Below, piece after piece: positions 1-5,454 of a stretch of 5,454 nt of DNA (positions are counted from its first letter, which is position 1; every line of letters begins with the position of its first letter). Position numbers and translations under genes: made by a program. The notes below the pieces were generated by a model, which searched no databases, was not told the origin of the DNA, and worked only from the letters and a program-made list of their open reading frames with translations. Source of the DNA: Spirochaetia bacterium (GTDB lineage Bacteria > Spirochaetota > UBA4802 > UBA5550); assembly GCA_031289575.1 (NCBI GenBank), contig JAITPE010000262.1, positions 1 through 5,454 on the forward strand, in the 5' to 3' direction.

Positions 1-59
1 ATGGATAAGTGGCTCCGGATAGGAGAATGGGTGGTTCTATTTCTGGACATTTGTGGCTC

Positions 60-254
60 TCAAATCAGAGACGCCTGGCTCTCGCGGAGTGGAATATTCA
101 TTTTAAGATCATACCGATCAAAACCAACATTATTTTTCCCAGAATATTGATAAAAACGCAGAGAAAGACACGTATTAAAATAAGCCGCCGTCATAGATGA
201 ATAACCCGGCGAGTAAAAATTCCTGATGACTGTGTTTATTGCATACTTACTCAT
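60..254 (-). CDS. Small 64-aa protein, possible truncated SSB-like protein
   Basis: This is the last gene of the left operon, beginning 26 bases after the stop of the 309-aa gene. I chose the ATG at 254 because AAAGGG at 264-269 lies 9 bases upstream of it. The ATG at 263 directly abuts that site, which leaves no spacing. The protein starts MSKYAINTVIRNF. Residues about 30-50 contain CLSLRFYQYSGKNN then DRYD, which recalls from memory the N-terminal beta strands of small single-strand-DNA-binding-like proteins in Firmicutes mobile elements. This is a resemblance, not a search result. Such proteins are normally well over 100 aa, whereas this one stops at a TGA after SQASLI, just where the family would continue. 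It could be a truncated copy, a frameshifted one, or a genuinely short protein. The other minus-strand frame after the stop stays open to the window edge (ESHKCPEIEPP...) but does not obviously continue the family. That the ORF is translated is fairly likely; its function is uncertain. Confidence 0.6.
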   Translation of the reverse strand: MSKYAINTVIRNFYSPGYSSMTAAYFNTCLSLRFYQYSGKNNVGFDRYDLKMNIPLRESQASLI

Positions 255-280
255 ATATATCATCCCTTTACATAGTTTTA

Positions 281-1210
281 TTAGATGTTTACGGCAATTT
301 GCCCTATAACAAAATCATGCAAATTTTGCAGGAATTTCGTATCATGGCGTTTACTGATGGTTATGGGGTTAAGCCCGATCTCAGCAAACCGAAGCATCAG
401 CTTGCCCATATTTCGGTCGTTCATTTCTTTTTGAGCTTCAAATAGCGATTTCTTCTCAGGGATAAGCCGCAAAAGCCGAAGCATTTTAGCCTTATGAACC
501 TTCTTGCGGATATTCGTTTCTATCAGCTTTTCAGCTTCTTTGAGCTTGTGATAATCCCCGAACGGGACTATCCGAACAAATGTGTCAAGCAGTATGTCTT
601 TGCCGCAGCCCGCAAGTTCCGTGATTTGCTTGGATGTCGATTGCTCCGGCGTATATCTGCCGATTGCATTGGGCTTGGCAAGTTTAACCTCAACGCGCAA
701 AATCCCCTTTGCGGATTTGTCTCCGGTTTCGGCGTGGCAATCACAGACGCTAAACGTGATGCCGTTGGAGTTCCCCTCAAGGTCAAAGCTAGCCTTTTCA
801 TCCCTGCCATCTTTAGCGCGCTTAGGCGTAAACCCTTTGGCCTTGCCTATTTTTCTTAACACCTTAATATACGCGGCCACGTTTTCCCCTGCTTCAATGT
901 TGACGGCGAACGTAATGGCGGTTATCTTGAAATCGTTCAGCTTAAAACTGCTCCCAAATGTTTCCGCTATAAATTTTTTCAGCAGTTCCCGCAGTTCTTC
1001 AATATTATCCTTCTTTGGTTTCCATAATTTATCCGCGCCACCGCATTTGAAAAGTTCTGCTGGGGTAATGTCCAGAATGACCTTGCGCCTATTGTCTTTA
1101 CAATCAATTTTTATGCCCGCCGTTTTTATCGCGTTGAGTTTCTTGAATTTGGAGAATTGTTTCGTTGAAAGATTCATCGTTAATTCTAACGACAATACCG
1201 AGAACACCAT
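281..1210 (-). CDS. Putative replication initiator-like protein, 309 aa
   Basis: No signal peptide or membrane segment is visible, so this should be cytoplasmic. A short N-terminal strand (VFSVLSLELTMN) leads into a basic region. At about residues 95-125, KITAITFAVNI is followed by AAYIKVLRKIGKAKGF. At 141-156, SFDLEGNSNGITFSV, and at 168-182, KGILRVEVKLAKPNA, form alternating strands. At 211-220, FVRIVPFGDY precedes a helical, basic C-terminus with GLNPITISKRH at 279-289. This order of a 'VNI' strand, a 'NSNGI' strand and an 'RVEV' strand recalls phage gene II/X-like and Rep_trans-like initiators. I see no clear HUH motif or catalytic tyrosine, so nicking activity is unproven. The ATG at 1210 has GAAGGGG upstream; the internal ATG at codon 12 has no such site. 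The gene follows the AT-rich inverted-repeat region and precedes the 64-aa ORF, apparently in one operon. That it is a real gene is nearly certain; the replication role is inferred. Confidence 0.8.
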   Translation of the reverse strand: MVFSVLSLELTMNLSTKQFSKFKKLNAIKTAGIKIDCKDNRRKVILDITPAELFKCGGADKLWKPKKDNIEELRELLKKFIAETFGSSFKLNDFKITAITFAVNIEAGENVAAYIKVLRKIGKAKGFTPKRAKDGRDEKASFDLEGNSNGITFSVCDCHAETGDKSAKGILRVEVKLAKPNAIGRYTPEQSTSKQITELAGCGKDILLDTFVRIVPFGDYHKLKEAEKLIETNIRKKVHKAKMLRLLRLIPEKKSLFEAQKEMNDRNMGKLMLRFAEIGLNPITISKRHDTKFLQNLHDFVIGQIAVNI

Positions 1211-1296
1211 AATATTTCCCCTTCTCTGAAAATTTAGGTTATTTTAATAAATGGTATATTAATTTTTGATATTTTATTTTGTTATGATGTTCTCGG
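1198..1296. repeat. Imperfect 16-bp inverted repeat spanning the start of the 309-aa gene
   Basis: The left arm CCGAGAACACCATAAT (1198-1213) matches the reverse complement of the right arm (1281-1296, CCGAGAACATCATAAC) at 14 of 16 positions. The spacer is 67 bases of AT-rich DNA. The left arm includes the start codon of the 309-aa gene, so the right arm carries a mirror-image ATG reading the other way that soon runs into a stop. It could be an autoregulatory operator or part of an origin. An imperfect repeat of this size at this spacing could also arise by chance. Confidence 0.5.
1226..1280. other. Very AT-rich tract, candidate unwinding or promoter region
   Basis: About 55 bases contain only a handful of G or C residues (TTATTTTAATAAATGG..., then ATATTAATTTTTGATATTTT). 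The tract lies between the arms of the inverted repeat, directly upstream of the initiator-like gene. It fits either the promoter of that gene or a duplex-unwinding element of an origin. I see no consensus -35/-10 pair and no clear iterons, so neither role is demonstrated. Confidence 0.4.
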
Positions 1297-1330
1297 ATGC
1301 TGTTTTGGCTGATTGACAGAGAATTGCAAT

Positions 1331-1468
1331 TTAACCGTTAAGATTTAGGCGGAAAGAGTTTCTTATTAAATTGTCTGTAATGAATTTCAAATAATCACAT
1401 AAATTCGTCGGATTATTTCTCAAAATTCCGCTGAACATATTCATAAGAAAATCCTGAATTACGCCCAT
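1331..1468 (-). CDS. 45-aa ORF overlapping the helicase stop codon
   Basis: The start ATGGGCGTAA overlaps the stop codon of the primase-helicase (TAA, 1459-1461) in another frame, the classic layout for translational coupling. A purine-rich GGAGAGG at 1479-1485, inside the last helicase codons, lies 10 bases upstream and favours this ATG over the more upstream one at 1543, which would make 70 aa. The product (MGVIQDFLMNMFSGILRNN... DYLKFITDNLIRNSF) looks mainly amphipathic and helical, with no recognisable domain, no signal peptide and a basic C-terminus. It might be a small helicase accessory protein, but that is a guess from position only. The alternative is a chance ORF in the trailing region of the operon. 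About 120 bases of AT-rich DNA separate it from the next gene, with no terminator seen. Confidence 0.5.
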   Translation of the reverse strand: MGVIQDFLMNMFSGILRNNPTNLCDYLKFITDNLIRNSFRLNLNG

Positions 1469-4113
1469 AAAGTAAAATCCTCTCCGTTCAAGCTGGCCTG
1501 ACGCAGCGGGTAGTTGGAATACAGATTGACCGTACAATCGCATCTCAACAATCTTGCTCTGCCGACGGCCTGCTCCATTTCGGATTCGATAAGGTAGAAC
1601 TGAATGTTTTGAAGAACCTTCTCTTCATATGCGGCGAACCGGAACTTATATCCGTTGCGTTCGACGACAGCGCTCGGGTTGATAACAGCGTCCAAATCAA
1701 ATTCAACGCCTATGGCGTAAGCGAAAAGTTTGTATATCCAGCCTGGCAAATGAGGGGTTCCAATCACGTCTATATTTTCGCCCTTCCATTCGTCGCGCCC
1801 AGCCGTATTGCCGTAGTGCATACAGTTGCTGCTTTTAACAAACTTTTCACATTCCAAAAAAGTAATTGTATGCCCGAAACCCCACCGCTTCTTGATTTTT
1901 TCGATTATAGAGGGATCTTTGCGCATGTAAGACCGGCTCATGGATTTGTCATAATACTGGTTCAGAGAGCCCACGTTCTTTGCCCTGCTGCACTCGTAGA
2001 ATTCCACGTTATTCCTTCCGAAATAGTATTCACATACGGTTTCATCGGCAGTAGCCGAGAGCATAATGTATTTGGTATCCCTTTTGAAATGAATAGGGTT
2101 CAGAAAAGTGACGCAATCTTCTTGTATGTTGTTTTCCTTATCGGACGCTTTTCTGAGACAAAAATGTTTGGCATTGCAAAACGACGGTATGTCAACGCCA
2201 GTCGGTTTACCCTCGTTTTTCTTGTCATACTCAATCTCCGGCAAGGTGAAAAAATTTTTTTCTTTTTCAGATAGTTTAATTGCCCGTTTTATTTTCTTGA
2301 GGATCGCGCTTCCGGGCGCGACCTTTTCTTTCAGTTTTTCCAAATCGTGAATAGCGATGTCCGTTTTGTTTTGGATACCGCTGCTGAAGATAATGTCTTC
2401 GTCGACGATAACGAGGTCATATTTCTTTGTATTTACAAAGGGGAGCATTTTATGAGTAGTTACAGCGCAACCGCTGTGGTTTTTGAAATCATCGGATTTT
2501 TTCAGGTGCTGTTTTATCAATTCCGAATACTCAGGATCGTTTTCTTTTTCCAATTTTCTCAAGTAAAGGGTCGAAGATCTGCCAGAATTATTTAGATGCT
2601 CTATCTTACTCCAAACCTCCGGTGGCAGATCGTCTTTAATTTCGTGCAGAGATGGCGATTCGATTATTCTTATCCCTATATCATTCGCCCTCTTGAGAAT
2701 TTCCTGTTTGAGTTTGTTCGTTGGAACCGCGATCAAAACTCTTAGCGCCAGCTCTTTAGTCAGTCGCAAGTATGTCTCCGTTTTGCCAACGGCGGTTTGA
2801 GCCTTAATGACGTACCACTTTTTTGGCCCTGCGTTAATGGCGTATTGCAGCTGCCGTTTGAAATCTTCCGCCGCTTCCTCAATTGAAACATAGTGTTCAA
2901 CGTAGTTCGGAAGGCGTTCTATCTGATGGTATTTGGGCCTCGCTGTGGATAAAATGTTTGTCCCGTGGGCACATTCGTCGCTATGAGGACAGAAGCAATC
3001 ACACGTATAAGGCTTATATCCTCTGATATTCCGTAAGTCTTGCAGCCACTTTTGATATTTTTGAGGGCGGTCTTCGTAATATGAGTGTTTCCGTAGATTA
3101 TCATTGAAAAACGCTGCTCCCGTTTCGACATTAACCAAATTAGTGGCTAAACCGAACAACTCCATGTGCCCCAATTGTCTATTGCCGCTTATAAACTCTT
3201 GGAATAGGCTACAGCTTGAACTGATAGTTTTTAGATCGCTTGACCTGAATGAATGATGGTTGTTTGATTTTTTATTTTCGCTGAGACTATTGGTGCTGTT
3301 CTCGCCAAAATTAACCTCTAAGTAGTTAGAGTTACTTTTTGGGAAAAATCTGCCAAAGGGTATTAGTATCTTAGTAGAGTTTGGCAGAAAATTCCCATCA
3401 AATGAAGCACCAGTAGTCTCGGCTGAATTGTTTACTACCGATACATCCAGTAATTTTTTATCATTTAATGCTACGCCAGTATCTTTAGCTAATTTCTCTA
3501 TGTGCTGTTTGTAATGGTTGATTCCATACTTGTCTTCCAGATAATTTGTAGTATTTCGGATTAGCGACTCAGCGTCTATTGTCGGCAATGATTCATCGAA
3601 GTACAGCGGTCCCTTGTTGCTGCCGTAATACATTTGAACTGGACTTTTAGAGCTTGGATCGGCTTCGGGGAATATTGTTACGAGAGATTTCAGCATCAAT
3701 TCAGCGGATTTGATATTTGTAACAGGAAAATCATTCAGGAAGACTACTCTGAATTTATCGTGGTCTCGGCTTGTAAAAGTATCATAAGCAAACAGCATGG
3801 GCAGATCGTAATGTTCGGCTCTGCTCTTTACTTCATCAAATGATATACCCTTGTCAAAGTCGAGAGCGAGCAACTGCATCTGCTCGAAGTTTTCTTTTCT
3901 TTTTTTGATTTTCTCGAAGTCCTCGGCATGGCTCCTGAATGTGGCCGGACAAAAAGTTTGTCCTTCTTTTGCTACTTGGTCCACAACTGATTTGATGTTT
4001 TCGCTATTGCAGGTTTTGATTTGCCCGGCAATTCTGTCGGATATTGAAATAACTTCCGAGTTCGGTTTCGATTTGTAGCTATTACAGTCAAGACTTACCT
4101 TAAATTCAATCAT
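1459..4113 (-). CDS. Primase-helicase fusion, SF2 helicase with N-terminal primase-like domain, 884 aa
   Basis: The N-terminal part has features of the primase-like domains of mobile-element replication proteins: TFCPATFR at 53-60, LLALDFDKG with the acidic pair D85/D87, KFRVVF at 120-125, and FPEAD then MYYGSNKG at 148-167. Next comes a Cys-rich cluster, CDCFCPHSDEC at 371-381, possibly binding zinc or an Fe-S cluster. The C-terminal half is an SF2 helicase core: Walker A AQTAVGKT (K444), motif Ia IAVPTNKLKQ, Walker B VIVDEDI (D571, E572), motif III LSAT (686-688) and motif VI QAVGRAR (848-854). All nucleotide-binding motifs look intact, so an active ATPase is expected. The likely role is unwinding the element's origin and perhaps making primers; primer synthesis is inferred. 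The start at 4113 follows AAAAAGGGTTGAG, a modest ribosome site inside one arm of an inverted repeat. The small ORF at 1468 overlaps its end. Confidence 0.9.
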   Translation of the reverse strand: MIEFKVSLDCNSYKSKPNSEVISISDRIAGQIKTCNSENIKSVVDQVAKEGQTFCPATFRSHAEDFEKIKKRKENFEQMQLLALDFDKGISFDEVKSRAEHYDLPMLFAYDTFTSRDHDKFRVVFLNDFPVTNIKSAELMLKSLVTIFPEADPSSKSPVQMYYGSNKGPLYFDESLPTIDAESLIRNTTNYLEDKYGINHYKQHIEKLAKDTGVALNDKKLLDVSVVNNSAETTGASFDGNFLPNSTKILIPFGRFFPKSNSNYLEVNFGENSTNSLSENKKSNNHHSFRSSDLKTISSSCSLFQEFISGNRQLGHMELFGLATNLVNVETGAAFFNDNLRKHSYYEDRPQKYQKWLQDLRNIRGYKPYTCDCFCPHSDECAHGTNILSTARPKYHQIERLPNYVEHYVSIEEAAEDFKRQLQYAINAGPKKWYVIKAQTAVGKTETYLRLTKELALRVLIAVPTNKLKQEILKRANDIGIRIIESPSLHEIKDDLPPEVWSKIEHLNNSGRSSTLYLRKLEKENDPEYSELIKQHLKKSDDFKNHSGCAVTTHKMLPFVNTKKYDLVIVDEDIIFSSGIQNKTDIAIHDLEKLKEKVAPGSAILKKIKRAIKLSEKEKNFFTLPEIEYDKKNEGKPTGVDIPSFCNAKHFCLRKASDKENNIQEDCVTFLNPIHFKRDTKYIMLSATADETVCEYYFGRNNVEFYECSRAKNVGSLNQYYDKSMSRSYMRKDPSIIEKIKKRWGFGHTITFLECEKFVKSSNCMHYGNTAGRDEWKGENIDVIGTPHLPGWIYKLFAYAIGVEFDLDAVINPSAVVERNGYKFRFAAYEEKVLQNIQFYLIESEMEQAVGRARLLRCDCTVNLYSNYPLRQASLNGEDFTLWA

Positions 4114-4172
4114 TATTAACTCAACCCTTTTTAATTAAATAGATTTAATCTTTTGTATGGTTGAGTTAATAA
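4113..4172. repeat. Perfect 14-bp inverted repeat over the helicase start codon
   Basis: The arms are TTATTAACTCAACC at 4113-4126 and GGTTGAGTTAATAA at 4159-4172, exact reverse complements separated by 32 AT-rich bases. The left arm covers the first base of the ATG and the weak ribosome site of the 884-aa gene. As DNA it could be a two-site operator for a repressor, possibly autoregulatory, or an origin element. As RNA the arms could pair and hide the start codon. No clean -35/-10 pair is seen, but the helicase promoter must lie near here because a terminator sits just upstream. Confidence 0.7.
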
Positions 4173-4180
4173 ATTTAAGT

Positions 4181-4206
4181 AAAAAATAAAGACAGCTTCA
4201 GCCGTC
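4181..4206 (-). terminator. Intrinsic terminator after the 28-aa microORF
   Basis: On the minus strand, GACGGC-TGAA-GCTGTC forms a six-pair stem with one G-U pair and a tetraloop, followed at once by TTTATTTTTT. It lies 9 bases beyond the microORF stop. It closes that transcription unit and isolates the helicase promoter. Confidence 0.85.
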
Positions 4207-4215
4207 CCTCGTTAC

Positions 4216-4302
4216 TTACGCGTTCGTTTTTGGTATTGCGGTTATCCCGCTAATTGTCCACCGGGAGAATTCCTTGATTTTTTCGATTGGTGACTTTTGC
4301 AT
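4216..4302 (-). CDS. 28-aa microORF with strong ribosome site, unknown peptide
   Basis: A near-perfect Shine-Dalgarno AAAGGAGG (4309-4316) lies 6 bases before the ATG. This is the best support for translation, since the ORF is too short for composition tests. The peptide begins MQKSPIEKIKEFSRW and continues TISGITAIPKTNA. It has a charged N-terminal helix-like half and a small-residue, Thr/Ile-rich C-terminal half. There is no Cys, no classic signal peptide and no clear membrane segment. A terminator directly follows and two hairpins precede, so it appears to be a separate small unit between the 252-aa gene and the helicase. It could be a regulatory or signalling peptide, a small toxin, a helicase-associated peptide or a leader peptide. 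Nothing in the sequence selects among these, and I do not recognise the family. Confidence 0.65.
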   Translation of the reverse strand: MQKSPIEKIKEFSRWTISGITAIPKTNA

Positions 4303-4321
4303 AGTGAGCCTCCTTTAAAAA

Positions 4322-4333
4322 TTGTGCGCACAA
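4322..4333. promoter_or_regulatory. Perfect 12-bp palindrome TTGTGCGCACAA
   Basis: TTGTGCGCACAA is exactly self-complementary and stands out as a GC core in AT-rich DNA. It lies 5 bases upstream of the microORF ribosome site and just after the T-tail of the second hairpin. A palindrome of this size fits a dimeric repressor site. The spacing would suit an operator over the microORF transcription start. No regulator is known for it, so the role is inferred. Confidence 0.4.
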
Positions 4334-4368
4334 ATAAAATCGGCTGGGACTGTTCAAGCCCCAACCGA
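4332..4368 (-). terminator. Second terminator-like hairpin, possible attenuator of the microORF
   Basis: On the minus strand, TCGGTTGGG pairs with CCCAGCCGA (nine pairs including one U-G) around an 11-base loop, followed by TTTTATTT. Only 15 bases separate its tail from the microORF ribosome site, too few for a complete separate promoter. The hairpin is therefore either in the microORF leader (attenuation) or overlaps its promoter. It could also simply be a backup terminator for the 252-aa gene. Confidence 0.65.
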
Positions 4369-4407
4369 ATCTATGTTGCTATGGTTTATCCTAACTTGCG
4401 CTGATGT

Positions 4408-4439
4408 AAAAACGGCTCGCTTTTGTTGAGCAAGCCGTC
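4408..4439 (-). terminator. Intrinsic terminator after the 252-aa gene
   Basis: On the minus strand, ACGGCTTGC pairs with GCGAGCCGT (nine pairs, one U-G) around a nine-base loop, followed by TTTTA. It starts 14 bases past the stop codon of the 252-aa gene and ends the right-hand operon. Confidence 0.85.
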
Positions 4440-4452
4440 TGTGCGGTTAAAA

Positions 4453-5211
4453 TCAGTCAAATGCTTCCATGTCATCTTCGGAGAACAGTTCTTCATCGGA
4501 GGCTCTTTTTTTGTAGTAAACCGTATCAATATGAGCCTTTAAGTTTACCTGCCACTTCCTTTTAACTTTGCTCCGCGCTTTCCATGATTTTTCCAGGCGG
4601 ATAACAATCTCAGTTGTCCAAGGTTCCGGCAGGCTAGTTGCGTTACGCTTGCCTCTGATAAAAGGCTTATGCTCGGAATCACAGGCATGACGGCGTTCCT
4701 GTATTGTCCTAAATCTCCGCAATCCCCGCAACCAATTAATCTTACCCTCAAAGAGTTTATCGTTTTTTTCCCAACGGATTTCCAAGTTAGCTAGCTCGGC
4801 TTCCAATTCAATACGGTTCTTTTCACGAAGCAAACGGATATATCCCGCATTATCAAAAGCGTACAATTCTCTTTCGTAATGCCGCAGGTCAATCGTTCTG
4901 CCTTTTTCGTCTTTGACAAGATACCCCAAGAAATAACATTCATTGGGATGGCGAAAATTGAACGACTGTTTATGACGCCGGCTGTCGTTCGGATTAGTCA
5001 TTATGGCTTCGAGAATATGATTCCTTTTTACTCCACCGCGATTGACGTAATCCATGCTTCGCACGTAATGATAAAGAGCGGCTTGGTCATCAAACATAAG
5101 TTTTTGAAAACCATCAACGACGCGCTTTTCACGCGCTAATTCCTGAACCAATTCCGTCGTCAATGAAATAGAGTCAGGAACTGTGCAATACACACGCACT
5201 TCATATTTCAT
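4453..5211 (-). CDS. Charged 252-aa protein of unknown function
   Basis: The start has an excellent ribosome site, AAAGGAGGT, a few bases upstream, and a terminator follows the stop, so it is certainly a gene. I do not recognise the family. The first 10 residues (MKYEVRVYCT) form a beta strand. At 83-118, SFNFRHPNECYFLGYLVK and RHYERELYAF read like a compact conserved core. Residues about 120-160 are strongly helical and charged, possibly a coiled coil. Residues 196-225 hold a Trp- and basic-rich stretch (LEKSWKARSKVKRKW) that could contact nucleic acid or a protein partner. The last 15 residues are acidic (DEELFSEDDMEAFD), a tail seen in some DNA-associated and partner-binding proteins. No enzyme motif, signal peptide or membrane segment is visible. 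Its position ahead of the replication genes suggests an accessory or early-gene role; that is inference only. Confidence 0.85.
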   Translation of the reverse strand: MKYEVRVYCTVPDSISLTTELVQELAREKRVVDGFQKLMFDDQAALYHYVRSMDYVNRGGVKRNHILEAIMTNPNDSRRHKQSFNFRHPNECYFLGYLVKDEKGRTIDLRHYERELYAFDNAGYIRLLREKNRIELEAELANLEIRWEKNDKLFEGKINWLRGLRRFRTIQERRHACDSEHKPFIRGKRNATSLPEPWTTEIVIRLEKSWKARSKVKRKWQVNLKAHIDTVYYKKRASDEELFSEDDMEAFD

Positions 5212-5235
5212 GATTAGCTACCTCCTTTCAGGTAT

Positions 5236-5259
5236 CTAACCACCATCGAGAATAAACAC
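5236..5259 (-). CDS. Possible 7-codon leader ORF (GTG start)
   Basis: GAGGTGG (5265-5271) lies 5 bases before a GTG that opens VFILDGG followed by TAG. The stop lies 24 bases before the start of the 252-aa gene, whose own ribosome site follows. It could be a translational leader, or the ribosome-like site could be fortuitous. The strong site with nothing longer to serve is the only evidence. Confidence 0.25.
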   Translation of the reverse strand: MFILDGG

Positions 5260-5288
5260 TTTATCCACCTCTTTTCTTTGAGCATGGT

Positions 5289-5405
5289 TTATAATTTGCG
5301 GCTTAAAGCGCGGACTCGCCGAAATCCTCTGTCAACGCCGACGACTTTGATTACCTTACGGCCCTGTTGCTCTGTAGGCGTGACAAGTTGAAAAATATCC
5401 GGCAT
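5289..5405 (-). CDS. 38-aa basic ORF of unknown function
   Basis: The ATG at 5405 is preceded by TTGGAGGTAAACGAA, a strong Shine-Dalgarno at normal spacing, which is the reason for calling it. The product begins MPDIFQLVTPTEQQ, continues with a valine-rich segment (KVIKVVGVD) and ends in a very basic tail (RGFRRVRALSRKL). Such a tail suggests nucleic-acid contact, but there is no recognised domain. It lies 77 bases upstream of the 252-aa gene with no terminator between, so they probably share a transcript. It could also be a short leader ORF. Confidence 0.5.
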   Translation of the reverse strand: MPDIFQLVTPTEQQGRKVIKVVGVDRGFRRVRALSRKL

Positions 5406-5410
5406 TTCGT

Positions 5411-5452
5411 TTACCTCCAACCTATTTTATTGTCTGTCAGATTTTCTGCTGC
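5411..5452 (-). CDS. Possible C-terminal end of an upstream gene, cut by the window edge
   Basis: An open frame enters from the right edge and reads AAENLTDNKIGWR before a TAA that overlaps the ribosome site (GGAGGTAA) of the 38-aa ORF. Such an overlap is common between coupled genes. A second frame also enters the edge and ends sooner (PQQKI, stop at 5437-5439), so the choice of frame is uncertain. Only 13 codons are visible and no product can be named. Confidence 0.25.
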   Translation of the reverse strand, partial: AAENLTDNKIGWR

Positions 5453-5454
5453 GG

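Noticed and set aside
1..150. Plus-strand ORF starting MDKWLRIGEW at the window edge, 49 codons
   Set aside because: It overlaps the 64-aa minus gene in antisense and no upstream ribosome site can be seen, so it is most likely chance.
568..810. Minus-strand frame of 80 codons inside the 309-aa gene
   Set aside because: It is nested in another frame of a well-supported gene and has no ribosome site or recognisable motif.
582..1229. Plus-strand open frame of 215 codons
   Set aside because: It lies antisense to the 309-aa gene, has no ribosome site, and its Ser/Leu-rich translation is typical of a reverse-strand shadow.
1609..2274. Plus-strand open frame of 221 codons
   Set aside because: It is antisense to the helicase domain, whose motifs III and VI lie in or beside this region. 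The shadow has no motifs of its own.
4141..4151. AGATTTAATCT mini-palindrome inside the helicase inverted repeat
   Set aside because: The five-base arms in AT-rich DNA are expected by chance, and it is not centred on the larger repeat.
5214..5285. ATG-started short ORF (MLKEKRWIKCLF...) ending just before the 252-aa gene
   Set aside because: It has no ribosome site and starts only 3 bases after the stop of the 38-aa ORF. The GTG ORF inside it has better initiation signals.

Overview
This 5.4-kb window looks like the replication and early-gene module of a mobile element (plasmid, integrative conjugative element or prophage) in a Bacillota (Firmicutes)-type host. The grounds are moderate-to-low GC, strong AGGAGG-type ribosome-binding sites before several genes, U-tailed intrinsic terminators, and unidirectional, tightly packed small genes. 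No integrase, relaxase, capsid, tRNA, rRNA, insertion sequence or CRISPR array is visible, so the type of element cannot be settled. Every supported gene lies on the minus strand, so transcription runs from the right edge of the window to the left.

Right part, in transcription order: a possible C-terminal gene fragment at the edge, a 38-aa basic ORF, a very short GTG-started leader-like ORF, and a 252-aa charged protein of unknown function that ends in an intrinsic terminator (4408-4439). The 339-bp gap that follows holds a second terminator-like hairpin (4332-4368), a 12-bp palindrome, a 28-aa microORF with a near-perfect Shine-Dalgarno, and a third terminator (4181-4206). The microORF therefore looks like its own small transcription unit.

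Centre: an 884-aa protein combines an N-terminal primase-like domain (LDFD motif), a Cys cluster and a complete SF2 helicase core. Its start codon is covered by one arm of a perfect 14-bp inverted repeat. A 45-aa ORF overlaps its stop codon.

Left part: a very AT-rich tract, spanned by a 16-bp imperfect inverted repeat that again covers a start codon, precedes a 309-aa protein. Its order of motifs suggests, without proof, a plasmid or phage replication initiator. A 64-aa ORF follows after a short gap. It resembles the start of the small single-stranded-DNA-binding-like proteins of such elements, and it may be truncated.

The working model is a self-replication cassette: an initiator-like protein, a primase-helicase and perhaps a single-strand binding protein. 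Inverted repeats at the starts of the two large genes could be autoregulatory operators or origin parts. The least familiar components are the terminator-bounded 28-aa microORF and the two start-codon-spanning repeats.
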